Part shown: in pieces, positions 6,143-16,074 of the stretch
Position numbering within the stretch: the first letter of the stretch is position 1
How the letters are laid out: the number at the start of each line of letters is the position of its first letter
Assembly (NCBI GenBank): GCA_020048405.1
Contig: JAIFMP010000040.1
Span: 1 to 49,002, forward strand
Direction of reading: 5' to 3'
Length of the DNA stretch: 49,002 nucleotides
From: Hydrogenophaga sp.
GTDB lineage: Bacteria > Pseudomonadota > Gammaproteobacteria > Burkholderiales > Burkholderiaceae_C
Notes under the pieces: model-generated
What the model was told of the DNA's origin: nothing
What the model saw: the letters and a program-made list of their open reading frames with translations, nothing else
Databases searched by the model: none
Made by a program: the position numbers and the translations under genes

Positions 6143-8923
6143 TCAGGCCTTATGCGTGGCCACCGTTGGGCACAACACATGGGCCCACAAACGCAAGATG
6201 GCCTCGCGCTGCCACTCAACAGTGGCTGGCTCCACCTGAGTGGGGGCCTCGTCGAGGCGGGCGCGGTGCTGCAACTGGCGCAGCTCACGGTAGGCATCTC
6301 CTGCCGCGTGGCCCCAACCTGCTGGCACAAGCCCCACGTCTTCAGCCCGCTGAAGCAGCGCAATGTTGCCCACGTTTGCCTGCAACAAGGGGTGAGCCCT
6401 GGACTGCGACAGCACCAGAAACTGCACCGCAAACTCGGCATCGACCATGCCGCCGGGGCTGTGCTTCACGTCGAAACGACCCTCTTTCACGGTGTGGGCT
6501 TGGCGCACCTTGTCGCGCATGGCGCAAATTTCGGTGGCAAGACCGACCACGTCGCGCTCGGCGGTGATGACCGCCAGCCGGACTTCATCGAAGCGGCGGG
6601 CCAGATCGGGCGTGCCCATCACGAAACGGGCCCGTGTGATGGCCTGGTGCTCCCAGGTCCAGGCGGTGTTGCTCCCCCGGCCATGCTGGTAGTTGGCATA
6701 TGCCTCGAATCGGGTGACCAGCATGCCCGAGTTGCCGTTGGGCCGCAGGGCGGTGTCGATTTCATAGAGATCTCCCTCGCCGGTCCGCACGGTGAGCCAG
6801 TTGATCATCTTGCGCACCAAGGTGGCATAGATCTCGGCTGCATCAAGGTGATCGTCTTCGTACACGAACACGATGTCGAGGTCGCTGCCGTAACCCAACT
6901 CTTTGCCGCCCAGCTTGCCGTAGGCCAGGATGGCAAAACCGGGCTGGTCCTGGTGGCGCTGCTTGAGCCGCTGCCAGCACCAGCGGGCTGTGACCCGTAG
7001 CACCACGTCAGCCAAGGCACTGAGGTCGTCGGCCACCTGTTCAACGGTCAGTACGCCCTCAACATCGCGGGCCAGGGTGCGGAACACTTCGACGTGGTGA
7101 GCCCGCCGCAGCAGGTTGAGCAGGCTTTCTTCGTCGTCTTCTCCCGTGGATTTAAGAGCGGCAAGGCGCGCCTCCAGTTCGGCGTCGAACTGCTCCGGAT
7201 CGAACCGCTCTGTCATGAGTTGCCGACTGGCGAGCTCGTCTATCACGCCGGGGTGTGCCTGCAAATACCGGGCTGGCCACCGCGCTGCGCCCAGCAGCCG
7301 CAGGAGGCGTTCGTGTACAGACGGGCGCTCCTGCAAGAGCGCCAAGTAACTTTCGCGGCGCAGCAGGGGTTCGATCCAATCGGCCATGCGCACCGCAGCC
7401 ACTTCGCTCACACGCCCTTCCTGCAGCCAAGTTCCTGTGCGCTGCACCAAGCGAACCAGCCGCAGGCGCGCGTCGTCGCGCAGCGCACGCACCCGCGGGT
7501 GCTCTGCCCACAGGGCAATACGTTCCGCAAACACGGCAGGGAGGTCGGGCAACACGTTCTCGAGTTCCTCGCGCTCGGTGCGCGCCTTGCCGTTGCAGCC
7601 CTTACCCCGGCACTCGCTGGCGGGCTGGCCGAGCAGGGTGTCGAACTCCTGTGCCACCACTTCCCGGTGGGCGTCCAGCGCATGCAAAAACGGACACAGT
7701 CCGTCGAAGCCCATGGTCCTGGCCATCCACAGCAGATCGTCGTCGCGGGTAGGCAGCACATGGGTTTGCTGGTCGTCCAGGTACTGAATGCGGTGCTCGA
7801 CACGACGCAAAAAAACATAGGCCTGCGCCAGAGCGTCTGCGGTGGCCTGCGGCATCAAACCAGCTCGGCTGAGGTGGACCAGTGCATCCAGCGTCGGGCG
7901 TTTGCGCAACTCGGGAAACTGCCCGCCGCGCACCACTTGGAGCAGTTGCACGGTGAATTCGATCTCCCGTATGCCACCGCGCGACAGCTTTACGTCGTTG
8001 GCACGCTCGGGGTGCCCTGCTGCGCGTTTGGCCGCATGGTCGCGAATCTGTCGGTGCAAGGTGCGCAGCGCCTCGAACACGTTGTAGTCAAGGTAGCGCC
8101 GAAACACAAACGGCAGCACCACCGAACGCAGGGGCTGCGCCCCGCCACTGGCAATGCACGACCACGGGGCCACCACCCGGCTTTTGAGCCACGCAAACCG
8201 CTCCCACTCACGACCCTGCACCTGAAAGTACTCCTCCAGCGCCCCCAGCGAAACGGAGGCAGGCCCGGAATTGCCATTGGGCCGCAAGGCCAGGTCCACC
8301 CTGAACACGAAACCATGCTCGGTGGTGTCACCCACCAACTGGTACATGTGGCGCACCACCTTGCCAAAATACTCATGGTTGGAAATGCGGCCCCGACCCT
8401 GGGCGTTACCAGCTGTTTCGCCGTCGTGGTCGTAAACGTAAATGAGGTCGATGTCGCTGGAGACATTCAGCTCACGAGCGCCGAGCTTGCCCATGCCAAT
8501 CACCCACAGTTGCGCGACCTGCGGCTCGGCCCCTGGCACAGCGGACGAAGCCAACGGGGTGCCATGCAACTCGTTTAGCGCGGTGCGTGCGTGACCCAAG
8601 GCCTGGTCCAGCGCGATTTCCGCCAGTTCGGTCACAGCGCGGGTGACCACAGACAGCGCAGAGGCCTGCTCACAGTCGAGCACCACCAGGCGCTCCATCA
8701 CCAACTGGCGCAGCACTCGCAACGCCGCACCCAAAGCCAGCCCCTGCGTTTGCAATTGGCGCAGACAAGTCAACATAGACTCGCGCTCAGGCGGTCCGTC
8801 CGGCAAGCAGGCACGATCGGCTTCGTAACGCCGACGCACGCGCTGGACCAGCCGGGAATGGCCAGCAGAGCAGGCGGACAGGTCACCAGACACAACAGGT
8901 TCGACGCAAGACAGGAGGGACAT
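6143..8923 (-). CDS. glnE: Bifunctional glutamine-synthetase adenylyltransferase / deadenylase
   Basis: 926 residues, the full family length. The enzyme adds AMP to, and removes it from, a tyrosine of glutamine synthetase in response to PII, setting nitrogen assimilation. Two nucleotidyltransferase domains are visible: the N-terminal one with IGMGKLGARELNVSSDIDL (aspartates near 157-159) and the C-terminal one with AYGKLGGKELGYGSDLDI (near 665-682), each followed by an ALRPNGNSG segment. The linker and helical bundles are complete and the C-terminus ends just before the rhombosortase gene. It is divergent from the YhdP-like gene, sharing an 81-base promoter region. Confidence 0.96.
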   Translation of the reverse strand: MSLLSCVEPVVSGDLSACSAGHSRLVQRVRRRYEADRACLPDGPPERESMLTCLRQLQTQGLALGAALRVLRQLVMERLVVLDCEQASALSVVTRAVTELAEIALDQALGHARTALNELHGTPLASSAVPGAEPQVAQLWVIGMGKLGARELNVSSDIDLIYVYDHDGETAGNAQGRGRISNHEYFGKVVRHMYQLVGDTTEHGFVFRVDLALRPNGNSGPASVSLGALEEYFQVQGREWERFAWLKSRVVAPWSCIASGGAQPLRSVVLPFVFRRYLDYNVFEALRTLHRQIRDHAAKRAAGHPERANDVKLSRGGIREIEFTVQLLQVVRGGQFPELRKRPTLDALVHLSRAGLMPQATADALAQAYVFLRRVEHRIQYLDDQQTHVLPTRDDDLLWMARTMGFDGLCPFLHALDAHREVVAQEFDTLLGQPASECRGKGCNGKARTEREELENVLPDLPAVFAERIALWAEHPRVRALRDDARLRLVRLVQRTGTWLQEGRVSEVAAVRMADWIEPLLRRESYLALLQERPSVHERLLRLLGAARWPARYLQAHPGVIDELASRQLMTERFDPEQFDAELEARLAALKSTGEDDEESLLNLLRRAHHVEVFRTLARDVEGVLTVEQVADDLSALADVVLRVTARWCWQRLKQRHQDQPGFAILAYGKLGGKELGYGSDLDIVFVYEDDHLDAAEIYATLVRKMINWLTVRTGEGDLYEIDTALRPNGNSGMLVTRFEAYANYQHGRGSNTAWTWEHQAITRARFVMGTPDLARRFDEVRLAVITAERDVVGLATEICAMRDKVRQAHTVKEGRFDVKHSPGGMVDAEFAVQFLVLSQSRAHPLLQANVGNIALLQRAEDVGLVPAGWGHAAGDAYRELRQLQHRARLDEAPTQVEPATVEWQREAILRLWAHVLCPTVATHKA

Positions 8924-9004
8924 GGCGGTGGGTGGCGTGGTCGGGAGGACTGTGAGCAGACAGAGGCGGGCGCAGGGGCACGGACCGTGATAATTTCAGG
9001 GCTG
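8924..9004. promoter_or_regulatory. Divergent promoter region glnE / yhdP-like
   Basis: On the plus strand TGATAAT at 8988-8994 is a good -10 match only 11 bases before the ATG at 9005, so the yhdP-like transcript would start almost at its first codon. A short CAGGG lies between. No convincing -35 is seen, and no clear glnE promoter could be picked out on the other strand. Confidence 0.35.
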
Positions 9005-12000
9005 ATGACTCAACCGCCATTGCATCCCTCCCGCCCCCTGAAATGGGCGGCCATTCTCACGCGTGCCCTGCTGTGGGCCGTGCTGGGCGTGTGGATGACG
9101 GTGGGGCTGGCTTGGGGAGCAATTCACTTTTTCATTGTGCCGCGAATCGGCGAGTGGCGCGGCGAGCTGGAGACACTGGCCACACGGACAGTGGGTGTGT
9201 CTGTGCGCATAGGGCACATTGAGGCAGAAACACAAGGTCTGATACCTTCATTTGCGCTCAGCGATGTCCGCTTGCTTGACCCGCAAGGCCGCGACGCGCT
9301 GGTGCTGAAACGGGTGATCATGGCTTTATCGGCCAAGTCGCTGTTGAGCGGCGGGCTTGAGCAGATCCATATCGACCAGCCCACACTGGACGTGCGGCGC
9401 ACCGCCACTGGAGGCCTGCTGGTGGCGGGCCTGGACTTGTGGGGTGGCCCCACAGAAGCAGACGCAGACAACCCGGCCGCAGACTGGTTTTTTTCGCAGG
9501 CCGAGTTCGCCATTCGCTCCGGAACCCTGCGCTGGACCGACGATCTTCGGCAACAGCCTACCTTGGCTCTGGCAGATGTGGACCTGGTGGTGCGCAACCC
9601 CGGTCGCCAGCATTTGCTGCGGCTCGATGCGACACCGCAAGACCAAATAGGCCAGCGCTTCACATTGCAAGGCGTGTTCACCTCGCCCTTCCTGTCGATG
9701 AGGCCGGGCCAGTTGAGTGACTGGAGCGGGACTGCCCATGCACACCTACCAGCGGTAGATGTGGCGCGCCTGTCTGCGCCCGCAGCGCTGGCTGAACGGT
9801 TTGGACTGACCGTCCAGCAAGGGGTGGGCGCGTTGCAGTTGTGGGTCGATGTGAAAAACGGTCAGCCCACAGGGGGCACGGCCGATCTGGCCCTGACAGG
9901 CGTGCATGCGCGGTTCACAAAGGCCATCCAGCCCTTGTCTTTGGCCCGGTTGACTGGCCGGGTGAACCTGGCACTGGGCGCCGACTCCATTTCCATCGAC
10001 ACCCAAAACCTGACGTTTGACACCGAACAAGGCACGCATTGGGCACAGGGCGACATGTCACTGAAACTGTTTCAGTACCCGGAACACACCCGTGGTGAGC
10101 TGCAGGCCAACCGCATTCACCTGGCAGCCCTCCATGACATTTCCGCGGCCCTGCCACTGGCACCCGAACAACAAGCCCGCTTGGCGACACTCGACCCGAA
10201 AGGTGAGATGACGGCGCTCAAGTTGAATTGGCGTGAACAGGATGGGCTGTGGTCCAGCTTTTCGGCGCAAGGCAAGGTCACCCACCTGGCTTTGGCACCG
10301 GGCGAGACGCCCCCAACCGAGCCGTTGGGTCCGGGCGAATCGGCACGGCATGTGCCTGGGCGGCCGGGTCTGGCAGGTGCCGCCGTGGACTTTGACCTGA
10401 ACCAGGATGGCGGCCAGGCCAAGGTGTCGATGGGGCGTGGGTGGTTGTCCTTTCCAGGCGTGTTCGAAGACCCACTTATCCCATTGGACCAGTTGTCGGG
10501 CGACGTGCGCTGGCAGTTGAAGGGGGCTGATGTTGCTGTGCAAGTGGCCAACCTTCGCCTGGCCAATGCCGACCTGCAAGGCCAGGCGAGCGCCCAATGG
10601 CACACCAGCGACCCCGCCACCAGCCCGTCGGGTGGCCGCCTGCCCGGTGTGCTGAAGCTCGATGGCGTGATCAGCCGCGGCAAGGCCGAGCGCGTGCACC
10701 GGTACGTCCCATTGGTCATCGGCCCTGTCGCCAAAAACTATGTAAAAGAAGCCATCCTCAGTGGAAAAACCTCGAATGTGCGGTTCCGTCTGGCCGGTGA
10801 CCTGTGGCAGGTGCCCTTTGCCAACCCTGGCGAGGGCGAATTCAAAGTGGTTGCACAGATCAGCGGTGTGGACTTTGCTTTCATTCCCCCGGGGTTTTCA
10901 CCCGCGGAAGGGCCCCATTGGCCGGCGCTGAAGCAAGTGGCAGGGGAATTGGTGTTTGATCGGACCAGCATGACAGTCCATGTGGCACGGGGCAATGTGG
11001 CCGATGCACCGGCGCTTCGGGTGAGCCAGGGCAAAGCTCACATCGCCAATCTGCAGGACCGATCAGTGGTCGAGGTGAACGCTCAGATTGACGGCCCTCT
11101 GAACCAGGCCCTGGGGGTGGTGCGGCGGTCGCCGCTGGCGGTCATGACCGCCCAAGCGCTGTCCACCACCACCGGTACCGGGAACGCCAGCATCCATTTC
11201 GGGCTGTCGGTACCGTTGTACGACACGCTCAAAACGCAAGTCAAAGGCCGTGTCAGCCTGGCTGGCAACGACTTGCAAATCACGCCGCACAGCCCGTTGC
11301 TCGGACGCGCCCGTGGTACGGTGGACTTCAATGAAACAGGGTTTCAGGTGACACAGGCCACAGCCCAGTTGCTGGGCGGCGAACTGAGCTTCTCGGGCGG
11401 TTTGCGCCCCGACACGGGCGGCGGCACGGTGCAGTTCAGCGGACAAGGCACCGCCACTGCTGCGGGACTCTCTCAAGCAGCCTATCTGGGACTGCCATCG
11501 GCGCTGGTCGGTCGCACCCAAGGAGCCACCACCTATGCGGTCCAGTTGGCGTTCAATCAGGGATGGCCTGAATGGGCAGTACAAAGCTCGCTGACTGGCT
11601 TGACCGTTGACCTTCCGGCTCCGATGGCCAAGACGGCTGATCAGAACTGGGCCTTGCGTTACCAGAGCCGCAAGGAAGCCGCATCGGCAGCCACCCCGGG
11701 CAACCGGGAAAGTGTGCAACTCGGCTTCTCAACGAATGAGCGCACGCGAGGCCTGGTTTCTTTTTCCCGCACAGTGGGCGAGGCTGGAGCACAGATTGAA
11801 CGAGGCCTGGTGTTTCTGGGGCCATCCGACGCGCCCATGCCGCCTGCCCCCGCCAAAGGAATGATCGCTCACCTCATGCTCCCCTCGTTCGATGCCGACG
11901 CGTGGCTGGCCGCACTGGATATGCCGCCCAACAGCGGTGTCATTGGCACGCCAGGCAACGATGCCACTGACCAATGGGTGCCCGACCGCGTGCACTTGGA

Positions 12001-13204
12001 CACCGATAGGCTGCAACTGGCCGGACGGTCTTTCCACAAACTCAAGCTGAATGCCAACGCCGTTCAATTGCCCTCCGACAGCAAGCGCCAGCGCTGGCAA
12101 GCGAACGTGCAGGCCCAGGAACTGGCTGGCAGCCTGACTTACACAGCACCCCATGCACCTGGATTGCCACAGGCACCTGGCACCACCGACACGCGGGACG
12201 GTCAACTGACTGCGCGTCTTCAGCGCCTGGCACTCAATACCCAAGCCGAGAACAGCGTGCCGCCCCCTTTTGCCACCCGCATGGCCCAGGCCGCCACACT
12301 GCCTGCACTTGACGTGGAGGTGGACCGCTTCACATTGGACGGGCGCGACCTGGGGCAACTCAGCCTTGATGCCACGAACCGCACATCGAGCATGGCCACC
12401 GCGCCGCGCGAATGGCTGCTGCACAAACTGGTGCTCCGTGTGCCGGAGGCAAGACTCACTGCCAGCGGTTCCTGGGCACAACCGTCTGCCCAGGAACAGG
12501 GGCCCACACCCCACGGTGACCCCAGGCGTACCCAGTTGACAGTGGCACTGGACATCGAGGACTCTGGTGCCTTGCTGCAACGCTTCGGGATGCCAGGGGT
12601 GTTTCGTGGGGGCAATGGCAGCCTCAAAGGCAGCTTGGGCTGGCAAGGCATGCCCAGCCGACTGAACACAGCCAGTCTCGACGGACAACTCAAGCTGGAA
12701 CTGGCCTCAGGCCAGTTCCTCAAGGCCGACCCCGGTCTGGCCAAACTGCTGGGTGTGCTCAGCCTGCAATCGCTGCCGCGTCGGCTCACCCTGGATTTCA
12801 GCGATGTGTTCGCACAGGGTTTTGCATTTGACTTCGTGCGCGGCGACGCCCGCATAGAGCAGGGTGTGGTGCACACCAACAACCTGCAGATGAAAGGCCC
12901 CAACGCCGCCGTGCTCATGGAGGGCGAGGCCGATATTTCGCGCGAAACCCAGCACATACGCGCCGTGGTGGTGCCAGAACTGAATGCGGGTACGGCCTCG
13001 CTCATCGCCACTGTCATCAACCCGGCGGTGGGGCTGGGCACTTTTCTGGCCCAGGCCATGCTGCGCCAACCGCTGATTTCAGCGTCGAGCCAGAGTTTTT
13101 TGATCCATGGCCCCTGGGCCAATCCGCAGGTTGACAAAGTCCCAAGTCTGACTCCTGCCGAGCCCACCGAAACCACTCTACCCCGAACAGGCACAACCCC
13201 ATGA
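9005..13204 (+). CDS. yhdP: YhdP family protein (AsmA-like, TIGR02099/DUF3971)
   Basis: 1399 residues from the ATG at 9005; the open frame reaches back to 8591 but that part runs through glnE and is not coding. A single N-terminal membrane anchor (about residues 15-45) is followed by a very long beta-rich region built of repeating strands, typical of AsmA/TamB/YhdP proteins that bridge inner and outer membranes and move phospholipids outward. The C-terminal part (VFRGGNGSLKGSLGWQG, then FLKADPGLAKLLGVLSLQSL, then an amphipathic AVGLGTFLAQAML stretch) is the conserved AsmA-type end. The stop overlaps the next start as ATGA at 13201-13204. The assignment is strong; lipid transport is known from the enteric homologue. 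Confidence 0.9.
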   Translation: MTQPPLHPSRPLKWAAILTRALLWAVLGVWMTVGLAWGAIHFFIVPRIGEWRGELETLATRTVGVSVRIGHIEAETQGLIPSFALSDVRLLDPQGRDALVLKRVIMALSAKSLLSGGLEQIHIDQPTLDVRRTATGGLLVAGLDLWGGPTEADADNPAADWFFSQAEFAIRSGTLRWTDDLRQQPTLALADVDLVVRNPGRQHLLRLDATPQDQIGQRFTLQGVFTSPFLSMRPGQLSDWSGTAHAHLPAVDVARLSAPAALAERFGLTVQQGVGALQLWVDVKNGQPTGGTADLALTGVHARFTKAIQPLSLARLTGRVNLALGADSISIDTQNLTFDTEQGTHWAQGDMSLKLFQYPEHTRGELQANRIHLAALHDISAALPLAPEQQARLATLDPKGEMTALKLNWREQDGLWSSFSAQGKVTHLALAPGETPPTEPLGPGESARHVPGRPGLAGAAVDFDLNQDGGQAKVSMGRGWLSFPGVFEDPLIPLDQLSGDVRWQLKGADVAVQVANLRLANADLQGQASAQWHTSDPATSPSGGRLPGVLKLDGVISRGKAERVHRYVPLVIGPVAKNYVKEAILSGKTSNVRFRLAGDLWQVPFANPGEGEFKVVAQISGVDFAFIPPGFSPAEGPHWPALKQVAGELVFDRTSMTVHVARGNVADAPALRVSQGKAHIANLQDRSVVEVNAQIDGPLNQALGVVRRSPLAVMTAQALSTTTGTGNASIHFGLSVPLYDTLKTQVKGRVSLAGNDLQITPHSPLLGRARGTVDFNETGFQVTQATAQLLGGELSFSGGLRPDTGGGTVQFSGQGTATAAGLSQAAYLGLPSALVGRTQGATTYAVQLAFNQGWPEWAVQSSLTGLTVDLPAPMAKTADQNWALRYQSRKEAASAATPGNRESVQLGFSTNERTRGLVSFSRTVGEAGAQIERGLVFLGPSDAPMPPAPAKGMIAHLMLPSFDADAWLAALDMPPNSGVIGTPGNDATDQWVPDRVHLDTDRLQLAGRSFHKLKLNANAVQLPSDSKRQRWQANVQAQELAGSLTYTAPHAPGLPQAPGTTDTRDGQLTARLQRLALNTQAENSVPPPFATRMAQAATLPALDVEVDRFTLDGRDLGQLSLDATNRTSSMATAPREWLLHKLVLRVPEARLTASGSWAQPSAQEQGPTPHGDPRRTQLTVALDIEDSGALLQRFGMPGVFRGGNGSLKGSLGWQGMPSRLNTASLDGQLKLELASGQFLKADPGLAKLLGVLSLQSLPRRLTLDFSDVFAQGFAFDFVRGDARIEQGVVHTNNLQMKGPNAAVLMEGEADISRETQHIRAVVVPELNAGTASLIATVINPAVGLGTFLAQAMLRQPLISASSQSFLIHGPWANPQVDKVPSLTPAEPTETTLPRTGTTP

Positions 13205-14007
13205 AAATCGCAGCCATCCAAATGGTGTCCGGTACCGACCTGGCCAGCAACCTCGCCAGCGCCCGTCGCCTGCTGGAGCAGGCAGCACAGTGCGGCGCAG
13301 AGCTGGCCGTGCTGCCCGAGTATTTCTGCCTGATGGGCCACCGAGACAGCGACAAGCTCGCCATCGCCGAACAACCCGGCCATGGCCCGATACAGGCCAT
13401 GTTGCAGACCGCGGCGAGAGAGCTGGAGATGTGGGTGGTGGGCGGCACCCTCCCCATGGCCACACCCGACCCGCTGCATGTGGCCAACACCACGCTGGTG
13501 TTCACGCCCGAAGGCGCACAGGCTGCCCGCTACGACAAGGTGCACCTGTTCCGTTTTGACAATGGACGTGAGAGGTACGACGAATCGGCGGTGCTGGTTC
13601 GGGGGCACGAACCCGTGGCCTTCGACCTCACGTCCCGCGCAGGCGAAAACCTGCGGGTGGGCCTGAGCGTTTGTTACGACCTGCGCTTTCCCGAGCTGTA
13701 CAGACTGCTGAACGCCGACCTCTTGCTGGTGCCTGCTGCGTTCACCCACACCACAGGTCAGGCGCACTGGGAGGTGCTGCTGCGTGCACGCGCCATTGAA
13801 AACCAGGCCTACGTCCTGGCCAGCGCACAGGGTGGCACGCACAGCAACGGGCGCAGCACATGGGGGCAAAGCCTGGTGATAGATCCATGGGGCCTGGTGC
13901 TGGCTGCACAGGCGCACGGCGAGGGCGTGGTGCTGGCCGATCTTGACATGGCCCTGCTGCAAAAGACCCGCAGCAACCTGCCTGCGCTGCAACACCGCGT
14001 GTTTTGA
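13201..14007 (+). CDS. Carbon-nitrogen hydrolase (nitrilase family), Nit1-like deaminated-glutathione amidase candidate
   Basis: 268 residues, complete. The nitrilase catalytic triad is visible: Glu40 (VLPEYF), Lys113 (YDKVHLFRFD) and Cys158 (SVCYDLRFPE). The sequence around Lys and Cys resembles Nit1 enzymes, which hydrolyse deaminated glutathione formed as a side product of transaminases, more than nitrile-cleaving members; this substrate is family inference. Start and stop both overlap the neighbours (ATGA with the yhdP-like gene, TTGA with the sensor kinase gene), giving a tightly coupled four-gene chain without obvious shared function. Confidence 0.88.
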   Translation: MKIAAIQMVSGTDLASNLASARRLLEQAAQCGAELAVLPEYFCLMGHRDSDKLAIAEQPGHGPIQAMLQTAARELEMWVVGGTLPMATPDPLHVANTTLVFTPEGAQAARYDKVHLFRFDNGRERYDESAVLVRGHEPVAFDLTSRAGENLRVGLSVCYDLRFPELYRLLNADLLLVPAAFTHTTGQAHWEVLLRARAIENQAYVLASAQGGTHSNGRSTWGQSLVIDPWGLVLAAQAHGEGVVLADLDMALLQKTRSNLPALQHRVF

Positions 14008-16064
14008 CCGCCACGGCCTCACCACCGCTGGCCACAGCAGCCCGCAGGCAATGGCGGCGCTGGCTGCTGTGGAGCGCTTTGCTCCTGTTGTTGGCCGCAC
14101 TGCTGGCCACCGCCATGGTGCTGGCGCGGGGTTTTCAGGAAAGCCAGGCCCGCCAGCAACTCGACACCGAAACCGCCAACCTCGTCAGCGACATACGCAG
14201 CGGCCTCAACCGCAACGTACAAACCCTGCAATCACTGCACACCATGGGCCGCAGCCCCGGAGCCTGGGAGCAGTTTGCGCTGGAGGTGCTGGAACAACAC
14301 CGCGAACTGGTGCGCCTGGAATGGCGTGATCGCAACCTGCGCACTCTGGCAGAGCGCATCAGCCCGTTCTACCAGCAAGGCATGGGCCCGAGGCCCCGCC
14401 AGGAGGTGGAGCAAGACGTGGCTGTGGCCTGCAACGGCGCCCGGCGCACCAGCGCGCCCGCGTACGCACCCAGCTACTTCTGGCCAGACAAAGACGGCCA
14501 TGGCCAAGAGCTGATGGAGATGTGCATCCCCATGTCCGACACCGGCAAATTCACTGGTTACATCGTTGCAACCTACTCACTGCAAGGTGTGCTGACCGAA
14601 TTGCTGGAGCGGCGCACCGTGCGCGGGCGCGGTGTGTCACTGACGGAAGTGGACGGCACACGACTGGCCCTGAGCGGCGCTCGTCCGCGCGGCGACAGCG
14701 TTGCCACCCAGCAACTGCTGGAGCTGCCAGGCCATGTGATGATGTTGCGGCTCGACAGTCCCCGCAGTCTGATGGGCCTGTCCCCGTGGGGCCTCACTGG
14801 GCTGGTGGGAGCACTGTCGCTGATGCTCCTGGGCGTGCTGGCGCTGCTGGCCTTTGACATGCGAAAGCGGTTGCAAGCCGAGCGAGAACTCGCCGAGGCA
14901 CTCGCCTTTCGCAAGGCCATGGAGAACTCGCTGGTCACGGGCCTGCGCGCGCGCAATATGCAAGGCCAAATCACCTATGTGAACCCAGCGTTTTGTGAGC
15001 TCGTGGGTCGGCCTGCCAGCGAACTGCTGGGCCGTGGTGTACCCGCCCCCTACTGGCCCCCGGAAATGATCGACGAATACCAGCGCCGCCAGGCTGTGCG
15101 CCTGGCCGGTCGCACTTTGCCACGGGAAGGGTTCGAGTCGGTGTTCATGCGGCCCGATGGCAAACGTTTTCCGGTGCTCATCATCGAGGCCGCGCTCATC
15201 AACGCCCAGGGTGTGCAAACCGGCTGGATGAGTGCCATCCTCGACCTGAGCGAACAGCATCGCGTGGAAGCCATCTCCCGCTCCAGCCAGGAGCGGCTGC
15301 AGGCCACCGCCCGGCTCGCCAGCGTGGGCGAAATGGCCTCATTGCTGAGCCACGAACTCAACCAGCCCCTAGCCGCCATTGCCAGCTACGCGACGGGCTC
15401 GCTCAACCTCATCGAACATCCCCACGACCAGCCTGCCGATGTGCTGCCCGACATGGCGCAGGCTCTGCGCCGCATCGCCGAGCAGGCCGACCGGGCGGGC
15501 AAGGTGATCAAAAGCGTGACCGACTTCGTGCGCCGCCGCGAAAACGCCCAAGACCTGGTGCGCGAACAAGTGAGCCCCGCGACGCTGGTGCAGGCCGTGA
15601 TGCCTTTGCTGACCTTGCAAGCCCGCAAAGACAACATCCGACTGCAGGTGGACATCGCCCCCCACTGCCCGGCCGCGCTGTGTGACCGCACCATGGTGGA
15701 ACAGGTGCTGCTGAACCTGGCACGCAATGGCATGCAGGCCATGCCTCGGGGCACACCGCCTGACGACTCGGGCTTGCGCGTGTTGGGACTGGCGGTGTGG
15801 CCTGTGGCAGCACCGCATGCCGATGGCAGAGCTTGGTTGCAGTTTGCCGTGACCGATCACGGATCGGGCCTCTCGGACGAGGTGGCGGCACGCCTGTTCA
15901 CCCCGTTTTTCACCACCAAGGCCGAGGGCATGGGTCTGGGCTTGAGCCTGTGCCGGACCGTGATAGAACAGCACGGCGGGAGCCTGGTGCACGAAGCGGC
16001 CGAACACAGTGGCACGGTGTTCCGCTTCACGTTGCCGGCCGCCACCGCCAACCCCACGCCATGA
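14004..16064 (+). CDS. Membrane sensor histidine kinase with PAS domain (DctS/FixL-like)
   Basis: 686 residues from a TTG start that overlaps the amidase stop by four bases (TTGA); no ribosome site is visible, which suits coupling. Two transmembrane helices (about 20-42 and 259-282) bracket a periplasmic sensing domain, followed by a PAS domain (about 305-420), a HisKA segment with the phospho-accepting His450 in LLSHELNQPLAAIASY, and an ATPase domain with N box LLNLARNGMQAM and G box GMGLGLSLCRTVIEQHGG. The HELNQPLAAI type is shared by DctS/DctB, TodS and FixL sensors of organic acids or redox state. The next gene, 10 bases on, is its response regulator. The ligand is unknown; no transporter gene is nearby. 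Confidence 0.88.
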   Translation: MTATASPPLATAARRQWRRWLLWSALLLLLAALLATAMVLARGFQESQARQQLDTETANLVSDIRSGLNRNVQTLQSLHTMGRSPGAWEQFALEVLEQHRELVRLEWRDRNLRTLAERISPFYQQGMGPRPRQEVEQDVAVACNGARRTSAPAYAPSYFWPDKDGHGQELMEMCIPMSDTGKFTGYIVATYSLQGVLTELLERRTVRGRGVSLTEVDGTRLALSGARPRGDSVATQQLLELPGHVMMLRLDSPRSLMGLSPWGLTGLVGALSLMLLGVLALLAFDMRKRLQAERELAEALAFRKAMENSLVTGLRARNMQGQITYVNPAFCELVGRPASELLGRGVPAPYWPPEMIDEYQRRQAVRLAGRTLPREGFESVFMRPDGKRFPVLIIEAALINAQGVQTGWMSAILDLSEQHRVEAISRSSQERLQATARLASVGEMASLLSHELNQPLAAIASYATGSLNLIEHPHDQPADVLPDMAQALRRIAEQADRAGKVIKSVTDFVRRRENAQDLVREQVSPATLVQAVMPLLTLQARKDNIRLQVDIAPHCPAALCDRTMVEQVLLNLARNGMQAMPRGTPPDDSGLRVLGLAVWPVAAPHADGRAWLQFAVTDHGSGLSDEVAARLFTPFFTTKAEGMGLGLSLCRTVIEQHGGSLVHEAAEHSGTVFRFTLPAATANPTP

Positions 16065-16074
16065 AAGCCACCGC

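Noticed and set aside
8591-9004. Upstream extension of the yhdP-like frame
   Set aside because: It runs through the glnE 5' end; the membrane anchor begins right after the ATG at 9005.
12220-14100. A 626-codon open frame on the minus strand
   Set aside because: It is antisense to the yhdP-like gene and the amidase gene, and shows no domain.
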